Shown piece after piece: positions 1-7,747 of a DNA stretch of 64,000 bases. The notes beneath the pieces are model-generated. The model worked only from the letters and a program-made list of their open reading frames with translations, did no database searches and had not been told where the DNA came from. The position numbers and the translations under genes are program-made. Source of the stretch: JADJRH01 sp046351455 (GTDB lineage: Bacteria; Myxococcota_A; Polyangia; Polyangiales; Polyangiaceae); NCBI GenBank assembly GCA_046351455.1, contig JAXLYM010000003.1:310001-374000 (forward strand). The letters run 5' to 3'. Position 1 is the stretch's first letter; the number at the start of each line of letters is the position of its first letter.

Positions 1-11
1 CGCCCACTCCC

Positions 12-1508
12 GTGAGCGACACGACGCCGGACGCGCACGATCCGCACGAAGAAGCGGCCCGCGAGGCGCTGCCGCCTCCGCCCGCAGCCGCCGCGCCCGC
101 CGCTGCGGCGCCCCTCGTGACGCCCGCCGCCGCAGCGCTCGCCGCCGCAGAACCTGGCGCCGCCGCTACGGCCGCCGCAGGACAGAATACGACCAGCTCC
201 GTGGGCGGTCCGATGCCGGGTGCGACTCCCGTGCTCGCTCCTGGGGCGCGGACGCTCCTCGGCGTTGCGCCGGCGACTCCCCCGCACGCGGGGCCGCATG
301 TGCCGGGCGCGCAAGGGGGCAACGCACAAGGGACCAATCCTCAAGGCGCCAATTCGCAAGGACCCAATCCGCAAGGCGGCAACTCACAAAGTGCCAGTCA
401 GCAAGGGCCCAATCCGCAAGGCGTCAATTCGCAAGACGCCTCTCCCGCTGGACAGCCCTCCTCCGCGGACGCCTCCGAAAGTGAGCCCGCCGAGGCCGGG
501 GAGCCGCAAGCGAACGAGATGCGGCCGACCGTCACCGACGCGGCTCCGCCGGGGCGTGCCAGGAAGTGGATCGCCGCAGTCCTCGCCGTGATCGGCGTGC
601 TCGCGATCGCCGGTGTCGTGATCGGGTATCTGTTCCTCGTGCGGTACACGCCTCTCGCGCGCCGGCACATCCCGGCCGCCTCCAACGTGGCCATCCGCGT
701 GGACGCGCGGCAGATTGGCACCTTCGCCCCCGTGCGAAAGTACCTCTGGCCCCTGCTCGTCGACAGGCCCTCTCAGAAGGCCGGAAAGACCTTCGCCGAC
801 CGCGTCTCCGAGGACACTGGCATCAACCCGACCCTCGATATCCGCGAGATGATCGTCGCCTCCATGGACTCGAAGAGCTGGGTGCTCCTCGTGGGCGGCA
901 ACTTCAAGCCTGGCAAATTCGTACCGGGCATGGAGAAGGTCTTTCAGGAAGAGGGCATTCAGGGCTGGCACCGCAACGCAGAAATGCTCGTCGGCCCCAC
1001 CGGAATCGCGATGGCGCAAGCCGATGACGGCACGCTCGTCCTCGGCACGGAGGCGGAGATCGTGACGGCGTCTCTCCCCGCCTCCGAGGAGTACAAGCGC
1101 ATGGACCTGCCCGAGACGGGCGCTCTCGGATTCGCGATGAGCAAGGAGGCTTTTGAAGAGCTGTCGCGCGAGACAGGCGCCTTCGACCCGAGCGGCGCGA
1201 TGCGGCGAATCCGCCACATGAAGGGCACGTTCACGCTCGGCGACGACCCGCAGATCGACATCGACATCGAGCCGAAGGGCGGCGAAAAACCGGAGACGCT
1301 CGGTCAAGACGTGGAGTCGTTCCTCGGCAAGCTGCGCCTGGGCCTCGTGCTGTTCCCGGACCGCTTCGGCGAGAAGACAGCGCTCTCCTCCGCGAAGGTG
1401 GCAGTCGAGAACGAGCACGTGCGCGTGCGCGGCCCGTGGCCCCTCGAAGGCCTCGACCGAGGTTGCGAGAAGCTGGTGACGCTGCTGGGCCTGGCGCAGC
1501 CTCGGTGA
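12..1508 (+). CDS. Membrane-anchored protein with repeat-rich N-terminus, function unknown
   Basis: A 498-residue reading frame opening with a GTG at base 12; the true start may lie before the window, since no ribosome site can be seen. Residues 1-180 are low-complexity: Ala/Pro-rich, then five-residue Gln-Gly-x-Asn-x repeats at about 101-144. A single hydrophobic segment (about 187-210, WIAAVLAVIGVLAIAGV...) follows basic residues, so the C-terminal 290 residues should be extracytoplasmic and the repeats cytoplasmic. The C-terminal domain has no motif I recognise; it begins with a 'P-A-x-N-V-A-I-R-V-D' stretch similar in style to the lipoprotein at 52655-53596, which hints at a shared secreted fold (inference). 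The last 30 codons are partly duplicated at 2518-2593. Real gene: confident. Function: unknown. Confidence 0.75.
   Translation: MSDTTPDAHDPHEEAAREALPPPPAAAAPAAAAPLVTPAAAALAAAEPGAAATAAAGQNTTSSVGGPMPGATPVLAPGARTLLGVAPATPPHAGPHVPGAQGGNAQGTNPQGANSQGPNPQGGNSQSASQQGPNPQGVNSQDASPAGQPSSADASESEPAEAGEPQANEMRPTVTDAAPPGRARKWIAAVLAVIGVLAIAGVVIGYLFLVRYTPLARRHIPAASNVAIRVDARQIGTFAPVRKYLWPLLVDRPSQKAGKTFADRVSEDTGINPTLDIREMIVASMDSKSWVLLVGGNFKPGKFVPGMEKVFQEEGIQGWHRNAEMLVGPTGIAMAQADDGTLVLGTEAEIVTASLPASEEYKRMDLPETGALGFAMSKEAFEELSRETGAFDPSGAMRRIRHMKGTFTLGDDPQIDIDIEPKGGEKPETLGQDVESFLGKLRLGLVLFPDRFGEKTALSSAKVAVENEHVRVRGPWPLEGLDRGCEKLVTLLGLAQPR
312..443 (+). repeat. 15-bp tandem repeats coding QGxN(P/S)-type pentapeptides
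   Basis: About nine degenerate 15-bp units inside the gene at 12-1508, encoding variants of Gln-Gly-x-Asn-Ser/Pro. They lie in the part predicted cytoplasmic. Such tracts commonly vary in copy number between strains. Confidence 0.8.
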
Positions 1509-1602
1509 GGGGCCCACTCTCCTCGACAGCGCTCCGCCCCACTCCGCAGCCTCGTTTCAAGGGGAACGCCCCTTCCTTTCCACGCCGTGCTAGCGTAGCG
1601 CC

Positions 1603-2439
1603 ATGACGAGCCGCAGCCACGCGTACTCCCAAGGTCCCTTCCGCGCGGACCAGCTCCACTCGGGCGACGAGTACGAGCTGTCGCGGGGCCACGCGATTCG
1701 TTGCGCGCCGACGGGCGGAGCGGGCTCGGGCAGCAATCAGGTCGGGGCCTCCGTCGTCGGCTGGGACCCGCAGGTGACCGAGGTCGGCGTCGATACGGGT
1801 TATGCCCCTGCTCCGGATATGCTGCGCGCGCCGGACGTCGCGGTGGGCAACGTCCCGAACAAGCCTGGATGGGTGAAGGGCGCGCCGTCGCTGGCGATCG
1901 AGTACGCGGACGTCGGCCAAGACGAGGTCGCCTTGGAGGAGAAGATCCGCGATCTCCTGGCGTTCGGTACGCGTTATTTGTGGGTAGTCCGCCTCACGGG
2001 CAAGCGCCGAGTCGAGGTGCACGAGCCGGGGAAGAAGATGCAGACCGCCTATCCGGGCGAGATGTTGACGGCCCCTGGAGTGCTGAAGAACGCGGTCCGG
2101 GTAGAGGCGCTTTACGATCGCGACGAGGCCGAGCGCGCGACGCTGGTGAACCTGCTCCAGCGCCGCGGTTATGAGGATCTCGAGGCCGTGCTCGCGAAGG
2201 GGCGCGAAGAAGGACGCAAAGAGGGGCGCGAAGAAGGACTCGAAAAAGGGCGCGAAAAAGGCCGCCGCGAGGTTCTGGTGCAGGCGGTGCCGGCGCTTCT
2301 GGAGGCCAGAGGCCTCGGGGTCGACGCCGCGACCCGCGCGAGGATCGATGCGGCGGAGGTGCGTGATCTGGAGCGATGGTTCCAGCGCGCAGCCTCCGGA
2401 CAGGTTCAGTCCACGAGCGAGCTGTTCGAGACAGCCTGA
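1603..2439 (+). CDS. Uma2-family (DUF820) PD-(D/E)XK nuclease-like protein
   Basis: The 278-residue product matches the Uma2/DUF820 fold, a restriction-endonuclease-like family abundant in cyanobacteria and myxobacteria whose role is unsettled. Visible pieces are the 'MLRAPDVAV' strand with the metal-binding Asp (about 85-90), the 'SLAIEYADVG' strand with Glu (about 105), then Lys and the 'GTRYLWVVR' strand. After residue 200 comes a charged helix of repeated Gly-Arg-Glu-Glu / Gly-Arg-Lys-Glu units (nucleotides about 2200-2265), typical of the C-terminal extension in Uma2 proteins, then a helical tail. It faces a second Uma2 gene (2668-3531). ATG start 14 bases after a 'ctagcgtagcgcc' tract; no strong ribosome site. 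Family assignment is good; nuclease activity is not shown by sequence alone. Confidence 0.82.
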   Translation: MTSRSHAYSQGPFRADQLHSGDEYELSRGHAIRCAPTGGAGSGSNQVGASVVGWDPQVTEVGVDTGYAPAPDMLRAPDVAVGNVPNKPGWVKGAPSLAIEYADVGQDEVALEEKIRDLLAFGTRYLWVVRLTGKRRVEVHEPGKKMQTAYPGEMLTAPGVLKNAVRVEALYDRDEAERATLVNLLQRRGYEDLEAVLAKGREEGRKEGREEGLEKGREKGRREVLVQAVPALLEARGLGVDAATRARIDAAEVRDLERWFQRAASGQVQSTSELFETA

Positions 2440-2517
2440 GGCCATCTACGTTAGGTTGCTTCCACGGGAAGCGGCCAGAACCACGGGCGAGCGCACACGT
2501 CGTCTTCGAGGGGCGGG

Positions 2518-2593
2518 GCGCGTGCGCGGCCCGTGGCCCCTCGAAGGCCTCGACCGAGGCGCGGACAAGCTCGTGAAGCTCCTCGGGCTCTGA
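2518..2593 (+). pseudogene. Decayed 3' end of a paralogue of the gene at 12-1508
   Basis: Bases 2518-2559 are identical to 1421-1462, and the similarity continues at lower identity to a stop codon at 2591-2593, so the reading frame V-R-G-P-W-P-L-E-G-L-D-R-G is kept to its natural end (L-L-G-L). Nothing upstream of 2518 matches the rest of the first gene. The simplest reading is a tandem duplicate whose body was lost or replaced by the Uma2 gene at 1603-2439. Confidence 0.75.
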
Positions 2594-2667
2594 AACAAGC
2601 CTTATCGAGACGCGTGCCAGGGAGGCGCCAGCCCCGACGCGACCTCTCCCGCGGCCCCCAAAAAGCC

Positions 2668-3531
2668 TTAACCGAAGAGTTGCTCCGCGTCCGTCACCGT
2701 GAGGACCGCGGTCACCCATCGGTCCAGAAGGGCCATGTCCTTCGTCGCCTGGATTCTGGCCCGCGCCTGCTCCGACACAGGGACGCCGCGCGCCCCCAGG
2801 AGACCGAGAATTACCTGTTGCTTCGCCAGGAGTTGACCCTCCTCGCGCCCCTCCTCGCGCTCCGCCGCGAGCGCTTTCACGATCGGCTCCGGGCGCTTCG
2901 TGAGCAGCGCCTCCGCGACCTCGTTGTCCGCTTGGAGCCAGTCCACGATCCCGTTCGCGCTGATCGGGCGCACGAAACAGGGGTCCTCGATCACCGCGTC
3001 CGTCGCGAGCTTCTCCCAGCGGCCCTCGCTCGACGACCACTCGAAGATGGCCCGCTCCTTCGTGAACACCGCGAACACCCGCCGTACACCGCGAGCCTTC
3101 AGCTCCACCGCCTTGCGCGTCGGGATCGCCGCCGCCTGACGGTCGACCACCTCGAAGACGATCTCCTCCAGCTTGCGAGCGATCGGCACCTCCGCGCGCG
3201 GGTCCCCGGTCGGCTCGTACACCGAGACGTCGGCCGCGAAATCCGACCCTTCCTCCGTGCGCGTCAGCATATCGACCGCCACCGCGTAAGGCTCTCTCAC
3301 GTTCGCGCCGATCACGCGGTCCACATAGCTGTGCTGCCTCCCGTGGCACTCCCCCGCCGGCGCCGCGAAGATCTCCTGGCCATTCAAGTACTCGACGCGC
3401 GTCTCCGGCGGCGCGAGCCGATCGTCCACGGCGGGAAGCCGCGACCCCTCACCAGGGAACGACGCAGATCCCCCCCCGCCCGCCGGGGGACACCAAAAAT
3501 GAGCGGAGCCGTGGCTGGCCATGGGCCCCAC
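2668..3531 (-). CDS. Uma2-family (DUF820) nuclease-like protein, second copy
   Basis: A 287-residue product on the opposite strand, converging on the Uma2 gene at 1603-2439. The core contains the 'YLNGQEIFAAPAG' opening, 'DFAADVSVYEPTGD' with the catalytic-position Asp, 'LEEIVFEVVDRQ' with Glu, then 'KAVELKARGVRRVFAVF', the usual Uma2 order. The C-terminal third has a Glu/Arg-rich helix (AEREEGREEGQ). The two Uma2 proteins here differ greatly in sequence, so they are not a recent duplication. The start may be this ATG or the next one nine bases inside (MASHGSAHFW). Function inferred from family only. Confidence 0.8.
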   Translation of the reverse strand: MGPMASHGSAHFWCPPAGGGGSASFPGEGSRLPAVDDRLAPPETRVEYLNGQEIFAAPAGECHGRQHSYVDRVIGANVREPYAVAVDMLTRTEEGSDFAADVSVYEPTGDPRAEVPIARKLEEIVFEVVDRQAAAIPTRKAVELKARGVRRVFAVFTKERAIFEWSSSEGRWEKLATDAVIEDPCFVRPISANGIVDWLQADNEVAEALLTKRPEPIVKALAAEREEGREEGQLLAKQQVILGLLGARGVPVSEQARARIQATKDMALLDRWVTAVLTVTDAEQLFG

Positions 3532-3638
3532 AGTACCACAAATCAGCGCCGCGAGCGTGACGTGCCCCCTCGCGCTGTACCCTTGGATCCGCCGGAAATG
3601 CCATCCCCTTCCCCGTCCAGTGATACCCTGCCCGATCG

Positions 3639-3950
3639 ATGGCGAAGACCCTTCACCTCAAGAGCACCGGCAAGCTGCTGCTCCGCATGAACGACAAGCA
3701 GTTCGAGGATCTGACTCGGCTGCTCCAGGAAGAAGACAGCACGGACCGGGACTACTTCGTGGACGAGACGACGATCCCTTATCTCCTCGCGAAGGGGTGC
3801 GATCACGCGCTCGTCGAGGCGCTTCGGCACGCTCTGGAGCATAAGCGAACAGCCTACCGCGATCCGGCCACGCCGGAGGTCACGCAGGACGAGAACGACG
3901 CGCCCGATGGCATCGACGTCGAGTGGCGCGACTCGGAGGAAAGCGCGTAG
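3639..3950 (+). CDS. Small acidic-tailed protein paired with a subtilisin-like protease
   Basis: A 103-residue cytoplasmic protein with no signal or membrane segment. The first 70 residues look like a small alpha/beta or helical domain (MAKTLHLKSTGKLLLRMNDK..., then 'LLQEEDSTDRDYFVDE' and a Leu/Ala-rich helix); the last 25 are strongly acidic. I do not recognise the family. Its TAG stop shares a base with the GTG start of the S8 protease gene (TAGTG at 3948-3952), a translational-coupling arrangement. That makes it a likely partner: regulator, inhibitor, adaptor or substrate of the protease (inference). Confidence 0.75.
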   Translation: MAKTLHLKSTGKLLLRMNDKQFEDLTRLLQEEDSTDRDYFVDETTIPYLLAKGCDHALVEALRHALEHKRTAYRDPATPEVTQDENDAPDGIDVEWRDSEESA

Positions 3951-5080
3951 TGCGACCTCAGGTCTATTCAATCCCGGAACGGCTGGAAGCTTCGTTCCGC
4001 TACAAAGGGCGCGGGGTGGTCATGGGGTTCGTGGACAGCGGGTTCTACCCGCACCCGGATCTCATGCGGCCGAAACGGCGCGTGAAGGTGTATGCCGACG
4101 CCACGCGCGACAAGCCCACCGCCGGCGACTTCTTCAACCCACAAGTCTGGAGCTGGCACGGCACCATGACCGCCTGCTGCGCCGCCGGAAATGGCTGGGT
4201 CTCCGGCGGGCGCTACCGCGGGCTCGCCTCCGAAGCCGAGGTCATCCTCATCAAGGCCGGCGTCGACGACGGGCAGATCCTCGGCAAGAACGTGGCGCAC
4301 GCCATCCGGTTTCCGCTGCGGTATCCGCACCTCGGCATCAAGATCCTCAACGTGTCTCTCGGCACCTCGCCGAGCGATCCGGACATCGCCGACGTCGAGG
4401 CCGCCGTCGAAGAGGTGGTCGCCGCCGGAATCACGGTGTTCGCCGCGGCCGGCAACGTCGCGGGACAACCCCCCTCCGGCCCCGGCGCCGCGAAGAGCGC
4501 CATCACCGTCGGCGGCGGCAACGACAACAACACTCCCGGGTTCGAAGACGACACGATCTGGCCCTCCAGCCACGGTCAGGTGAAGTCCGGAGTCATCAAG
4601 CCGGACCTCATCGCGCCGGCCATCTGGGTCCCCGCGCCGATGCTCCCCGGCACGCCGACGGCCCGGGAAGCAGCGCCCTTGTTTCAGCTCCTCTCGGTGT
4701 ACGAAGAGCTGTCGGCAGAATACGGCTTCTCCGAGACGCGGCAGATCGCCACGCCGGAGGAGCGTGCCAGTGTGACGGCGCTCATGGACGCCCTCGCCGC
4801 CCGCATCCAGCGGTGCAAATACATCTCTCCCGACTACCAGCACGTCGACGGGACGTCGTTCGCCGCGCCGATCACCGCCTCCGTGGGGGCGCAGATGCTG
4901 GAGGCGGATCCGCTGCTGACGCCCGCGGAGATCCGAGAAGGCCTCTGCGCCACGGCCCGGCCTCTTCCGAAGGTCGACAAGGGGCTTCAAGGCGCCGGCG
5001 TCGTGCGGCCGCGCGCAGCCGTGGAGTGGGCGCTCAAGCGCTCTCACAAACACAAGCTCGTCACGAAGAGCGCGAAGTAA
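3950..5080 (+). CDS. Subtilisin-like (S8) serine protease, cytoplasmic type
   Basis: The product has the S8 catalytic triad in order: Asp29 in 'GFVDSGFYPHPD', His70 in 'WSWHGTMTACCAAGNG', Ser303 in 'DGTSFAAPI', with the oxyanion Asn in 'VFAAAGNVAG'. I chose GTG 3950 (376 residues) over the upstream GTG at 3923 because a GGAGGA ribosome site at 3935-3940 lies nine bases before it and the upstream stop overlaps it. No signal peptide and no long prodomain are present, unlike secreted subtilases, so it probably acts in the cytoplasm. The roughly 85 residues between the last core strand and Ser303 (PTAREAAPLFQ...) form a helical insert. Its pairing with the 103-residue upstream gene suggests a two-component protease unit; targets are unknown. 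Confidence 0.88.
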   Translation: MRPQVYSIPERLEASFRYKGRGVVMGFVDSGFYPHPDLMRPKRRVKVYADATRDKPTAGDFFNPQVWSWHGTMTACCAAGNGWVSGGRYRGLASEAEVILIKAGVDDGQILGKNVAHAIRFPLRYPHLGIKILNVSLGTSPSDPDIADVEAAVEEVVAAGITVFAAAGNVAGQPPSGPGAAKSAITVGGGNDNNTPGFEDDTIWPSSHGQVKSGVIKPDLIAPAIWVPAPMLPGTPTAREAAPLFQLLSVYEELSAEYGFSETRQIATPEERASVTALMDALAARIQRCKYISPDYQHVDGTSFAAPITASVGAQMLEADPLLTPAEIREGLCATARPLPKVDKGLQGAGVVRPRAAVEWALKRSHKHKLVTKSAK

Positions 5081-5144
5081 CAAAAGGTGCCCCCCCGGCG
5101 CCGCCTGCCTATCGACGGGCGGCGATCACCGGGGTGCGGACACG

Positions 5145-5252
5145 CTACTTGCCGTCCTTCTTGGCGGCCTTTTCCTTCTTCTTGGCCTGCTTCTCCTTGG
5201 TGCTGAGCTTGGGCTTGTTACTCTTCGCCGGTTTCTCTTGACCCTTGGCCAT
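5145..5252 (-). CDS. 35-residue Lys-rich small protein
   Basis: Translated from the minus strand, ATG at 5252-5250 to TAG at 5147-5145: M-A-K-G-Q-E-K-P-A-K then a Lys/Ala/Glu-rich helix ending K-K-D-G-K. Fourteen of 35 residues are Lys. A strong GGAGG ribosome site sits five bases upstream of the ATG. The 'MAKGQ' opening with a Lys-rich tail resembles very small conserved hypothetical proteins annotated in many proteobacteria; the role is unknown, but nucleic-acid or ribosome binding fits the charge. A TTGACC box (plus-strand 5294-5299) and an eight-base A run further upstream on the minus strand could be its promoter. Confidence 0.65.
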   Translation of the reverse strand: MAKGQEKPAKSNKPKLSTKEKQAKKKEKAAKKDGK

Positions 5253-5367
5253 CGTCGCCTCCTGCGCTGCAATCTGACCGAACAAGTGTGCATGCGGTCA
5301 AGCAGAGCGGAAGCCCGCGCTGTTTTTTTTCTCTCGTCGGCGGGGGATCGGAGGTAAGCGGCCTCCC
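5253..5367. promoter_or_regulatory. Divergent intergenic region upstream of the Lys-rich protein and rph
   Basis: This 115-base gap separates divergent starts. It contains an unusual T8 run (about 5322-5329), read as A8 toward the minus-strand gene, and on the minus strand a TTGACC hexamer followed 19 bases later by CAGATT. It is a plausible but unproven sigma70-type promoter with an A-rich upstream element. No clear promoter for rph is visible. Confidence 0.3.
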
Positions 5368-6135
5368 ATGGCGCGCAACGACGGCAGAGGCCCGGACGAG
5401 CACCGGCGCATCGAGATGACCCCGGGCTTTCACCGCAACGCGGAGGGCTCCGTGCTGTACCGCGCGGGGAACACCGTGGTCCTGTGCACAGCTTCGATCG
5501 ACCCCTCCGTGCCCGCATGGATGGTCGGCCGCGGCACCGGCTGGCTCACCGCGGAGTACCAGATGCACCCGCGATCGAGCCCGCAGAAGCGCGAGCCCCG
5601 CGACGGCCGCGGCAAGGCCCCGAGCGGGCGCACGCAGGAGATCCAGCGCCTCATCGGGCGCGCGCTGCGGGCCGCCGTCGACATGAAGGCGCTCGGCGAG
5701 AAGACGATCGCGATCGACTGCGACGTGCTCGAAGCGGACGGCGGGACGCGCACGGCGTCGATCTCGGGCGGCTTCGTGGCGCTCGCGCTCGCGGCCGCGA
5801 AGCTCCACAAGCGCGACGGCGCGGCTCCCTTCCTGCGCGAGCCCGTCGCCGCGATCAGCGCCGGCAAGCTCGGATCCGAGGTGCTCCTCGATCTCGTGTA
5901 CGAAGAGGATCGCGACGCCGACGTGGATCTGAACCTCGTCGCGACCGAGTCCGGCGCCATCATCGAAGTGCAAGGCACCGCCGAGGGCGAGCCGATGTCG
6001 CGCGCCGAAATGGACGCGCTCATCGACGCGGCGCTCGCGGGCGTGCACTCGATCACGCGGCTCCAGCGCGCGGCCCTCGCAGGCGAAGGCGTCGAGCTGC
6101 GCGCGCTGCAGGTGCCCCGCGGGGCCGCGTCGTGA
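5368..6135 (+). CDS. rph: Ribonuclease PH
   Basis: A 255-residue phosphorolytic 3'-5' exoribonuclease that trims tRNA 3' ends. Family landmarks are plain: 'ARNDGRGPDEHRRIEM' at the start, 'GNTVVLCTASID', 'GTGWLTAEYQMHPRS', 'SGRTQEIQRLIGRALRA' (phosphate/RNA-binding Arg residues), 'IDCDVLEADGGTRTASISG', and 'LDLVYEEDRDADVDLNLV' with metal-binding Asp. Length is normal for the family (about 240-260). Its TGA overlaps the GTG start of rdgB, so the two are translationally coupled, a pairing common in bacteria. Confidence 0.97.
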   Translation: MARNDGRGPDEHRRIEMTPGFHRNAEGSVLYRAGNTVVLCTASIDPSVPAWMVGRGTGWLTAEYQMHPRSSPQKREPRDGRGKAPSGRTQEIQRLIGRALRAAVDMKALGEKTIAIDCDVLEADGGTRTASISGGFVALALAAAKLHKRDGAAPFLREPVAAISAGKLGSEVLLDLVYEEDRDADVDLNLVATESGAIIEVQGTAEGEPMSRAEMDALIDAALAGVHSITRLQRAALAGEGVELRALQVPRGAAS

Positions 6136-6788
6136 CGTCGCCGTTCACGCTGCTGCTCGCGACGACGAACCGCGGCAAGCTCGTCGAGCTGCAAGCGCTC
6201 TTCGGCGACATCGGCGTGGAGCTCGTGTCGCTGTCGACGCTTCCGGGCAAGCACCCGCCGGTGATCGAAGACGGCGACACGTTCCTCGCGAACGCGCTCC
6301 TGAAGGCGAACGCCGCCGCGCAGCGCACCGGCATGGTGACGATCGCGGAGGACTCCGGCCTCGAAGTGGACGCGCTCGGCGGGCGGCCCGGCGTGTACTC
6401 CGCGCGCTTCGCGAAGGAAGGCGCGACCGACGCGGAGAACAACGCGCGCCTCTTGAACGAGCTGGAGGACGTCACCGACGACCTGCGCGCGGCCCGCTTC
6501 CGGTGCACGATGGTGCTCGTGGATCCGTGGAGCGCAGGGGAGCCGATCGTCACGGAAGGCCGGTGCGAAGGCTCGATCCTGCGCGCGGCCCGCGGCCACG
6601 GCGGCTTCGGGTACGACCCCTTGTTCCTCGTGGACGGGGAGGAGGTCACGATGGCGGAGCTCGGCGAATTCCGGAAGAACCAGCTCAGTCACCGCGCGCG
6701 CGCCGCGCGGGCGATGCGGCCGCTCCTGCTCTCGCTCGTGGAGAGCCGCATGCGCGACGCGAACGCGCTGCTGCGAGGCGCGCCGTGA
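6132..6788 (+). CDS. rdgB: dITP/XTP pyrophosphatase (RdgB/HAM1 family)
   Basis: The 218-residue product removes non-canonical purine nucleoside triphosphates (ITP, dITP, XTP) from the pool by hydrolysis to monophosphate. It opens with the family signature 'LLLATTNRGKLVELQALF', has 'FLANALLKANAAAQRTG', the catalytic 'IAEDSGLEVDALGGRPGVYSAR', 'GRCEGSIL', and 'GGFGYDPLFL', and ends 'KNQLSHRARAARAM'. The GTG start at 6132 overlaps the rph stop (GTGA) and its own TGA overlaps the next GTG at 6785 in the same way, giving a coupled chain of genes. Confidence 0.97.
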   Translation: MTSPFTLLLATTNRGKLVELQALFGDIGVELVSLSTLPGKHPPVIEDGDTFLANALLKANAAAQRTGMVTIAEDSGLEVDALGGRPGVYSARFAKEGATDAENNARLLNELEDVTDDLRAARFRCTMVLVDPWSAGEPIVTEGRCEGSILRAARGHGGFGYDPLFLVDGEEVTMAELGEFRKNQLSHRARAARAMRPLLLSLVESRMRDANALLRGAP

Positions 6789-7219
6789 AGCGCTACGCGA
6801 GCAACCTGCGGGGCATGGGACAGTTCGGCACCGTCGGCATGGAGATGGTGCTGAGCGTGCTCGTGGGCCTCTGGATCGGCTACAAAATCGACGGGTGGCT
6901 CCACACGGATCCATGGTTCACGGTGATCTGGTTCTTCTTCGGGTGCGGCGCCGCGGCGAAGGCCGTCCACCGCGCGTGGAAGGACATGCAGCGCGAGGCG
7001 AAGCGCGAAGAGGCCGTCGAAGGCAACCCGTTGCCCGCGTTCCCCGACGAGAAGGCCCTCGCGTGGCAGCGCGAAGAGGACCGCAAACAACGGGCGATCC
7101 AGGGCGCCGAGAAGGCGAGCTCCGACGACGCCTCGGACGCCGCGCTCGAAGCCGAGGTGGAAAAGCTGTCTGCCGGCGCTAAAGCGAACGAGCCTGGAGC
7201 GGAGAAGCACGATGAGTGA
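6785..7219 (+). CDS. AtpZ/AtpI-family small membrane protein
   Basis: A 144-residue protein starting at a GTG that overlaps the rdgB stop. Residues 10-65 carry two membrane segments with the AtpZ-like pattern (GMGQFGTVGMEMVLSVLVGLWIGYKIDGWL, then WFTVIWFFFGCGAAAKAVH), followed by a charged, Ala/Glu-rich cytoplasmic tail of about 80 residues. AtpZ/AtpI proteins assist assembly of F1Fo ATP synthase or carry Mg2+/Ca2+; members typically have this Gly-rich hairpin. The downstream neighbour is AtpI-like, which supports the call, though no other ATP synthase gene is in the window. The tail is longer than usual for AtpZ. Confidence 0.75.
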   Translation: MKRYASNLRGMGQFGTVGMEMVLSVLVGLWIGYKIDGWLHTDPWFTVIWFFFGCGAAAKAVHRAWKDMQREAKREEAVEGNPLPAFPDEKALAWQREEDRKQRAIQGAEKASSDDASDAALEAEVEKLSAGAKANEPGAEKHDE

Positions 7220-7631
7220 GAAGAAGACCGACGCGCCGAAAGCCGGTGAAGACGAAGGCGGAGGCGCGGACGACAAGACGCTCCAGGCCGCGGTGAAGAC
7301 CGTCGCGGCGACGGCCGGCGTGGTGACGGTGGTCGCGATGATCGCGGCGGGCCTGCGTTTCGGCCTCGGCGTGGCCGCGGGCGGCGCGATCGCGGTCGCG
7401 AACCTCATCGTGCTCGCGCGCGTCGTGCAGGCCTTCCTGACGAAGAAGGGCAACACCGCGCCGTGGGCGATCATCGCGGTGCTGAAGCTCGTGCTGCTCC
7501 TCGGCGGCGTGTGGATGATCCTGAAGAGCGAGGTCGTCTCGGGCCTGCCGCTCGTGATCGGCTACATGTCCTTGCCGGTCGGCGCGGTGGTGGCGTCGCT
7601 GTTCGGCCCGAAGCCGCCGGAAGACGGCTGA
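7212..7631 (+). CDS. AtpI-like (ATP synthase I chain) membrane protein
   Basis: A 139-residue protein with a 25-residue acidic cytoplasmic start and four predicted membrane helices (about 28-48, 50-72, 85-103, 107-130). The topology and the Gly/Ala-rich first pair fit the ATP synthase I chain (AtpI) family. It overlaps the AtpZ-like gene by eight bases and forms the end of the rph-rdgB-atpZ-atpI run. In many bacteria AtpI is followed by atpB; here a histidine kinase gene follows after 116 bases, so the ATP synthase genes must be elsewhere. Confidence 0.65.
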   Translation: MSEKKTDAPKAGEDEGGGADDKTLQAAVKTVAATAGVVTVVAMIAAGLRFGLGVAAGGAIAVANLIVLARVVQAFLTKKGNTAPWAIIAVLKLVLLLGGVWMILKSEVVSGLPLVIGYMSLPVGAVVASLFGPKPPEDG

Positions 7632-7747
7632 TTTCGAACACCGGAGTCGCCGGCTCGGGGGGCCGCTCCGGCGAATCCACGCGTCATTCGCTCTCTCGGG
7701 TTGTGATAGCCTGACGGCGAATCGCATCGGTTGGGCGGACGCCGCGC

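Noticed and set aside
3923..3949. Upstream GTG start for the subtilisin-like gene
   Set aside because: GTG 3950 has a GGAGGA site at a good distance and overlaps the previous stop; 3923 has none.
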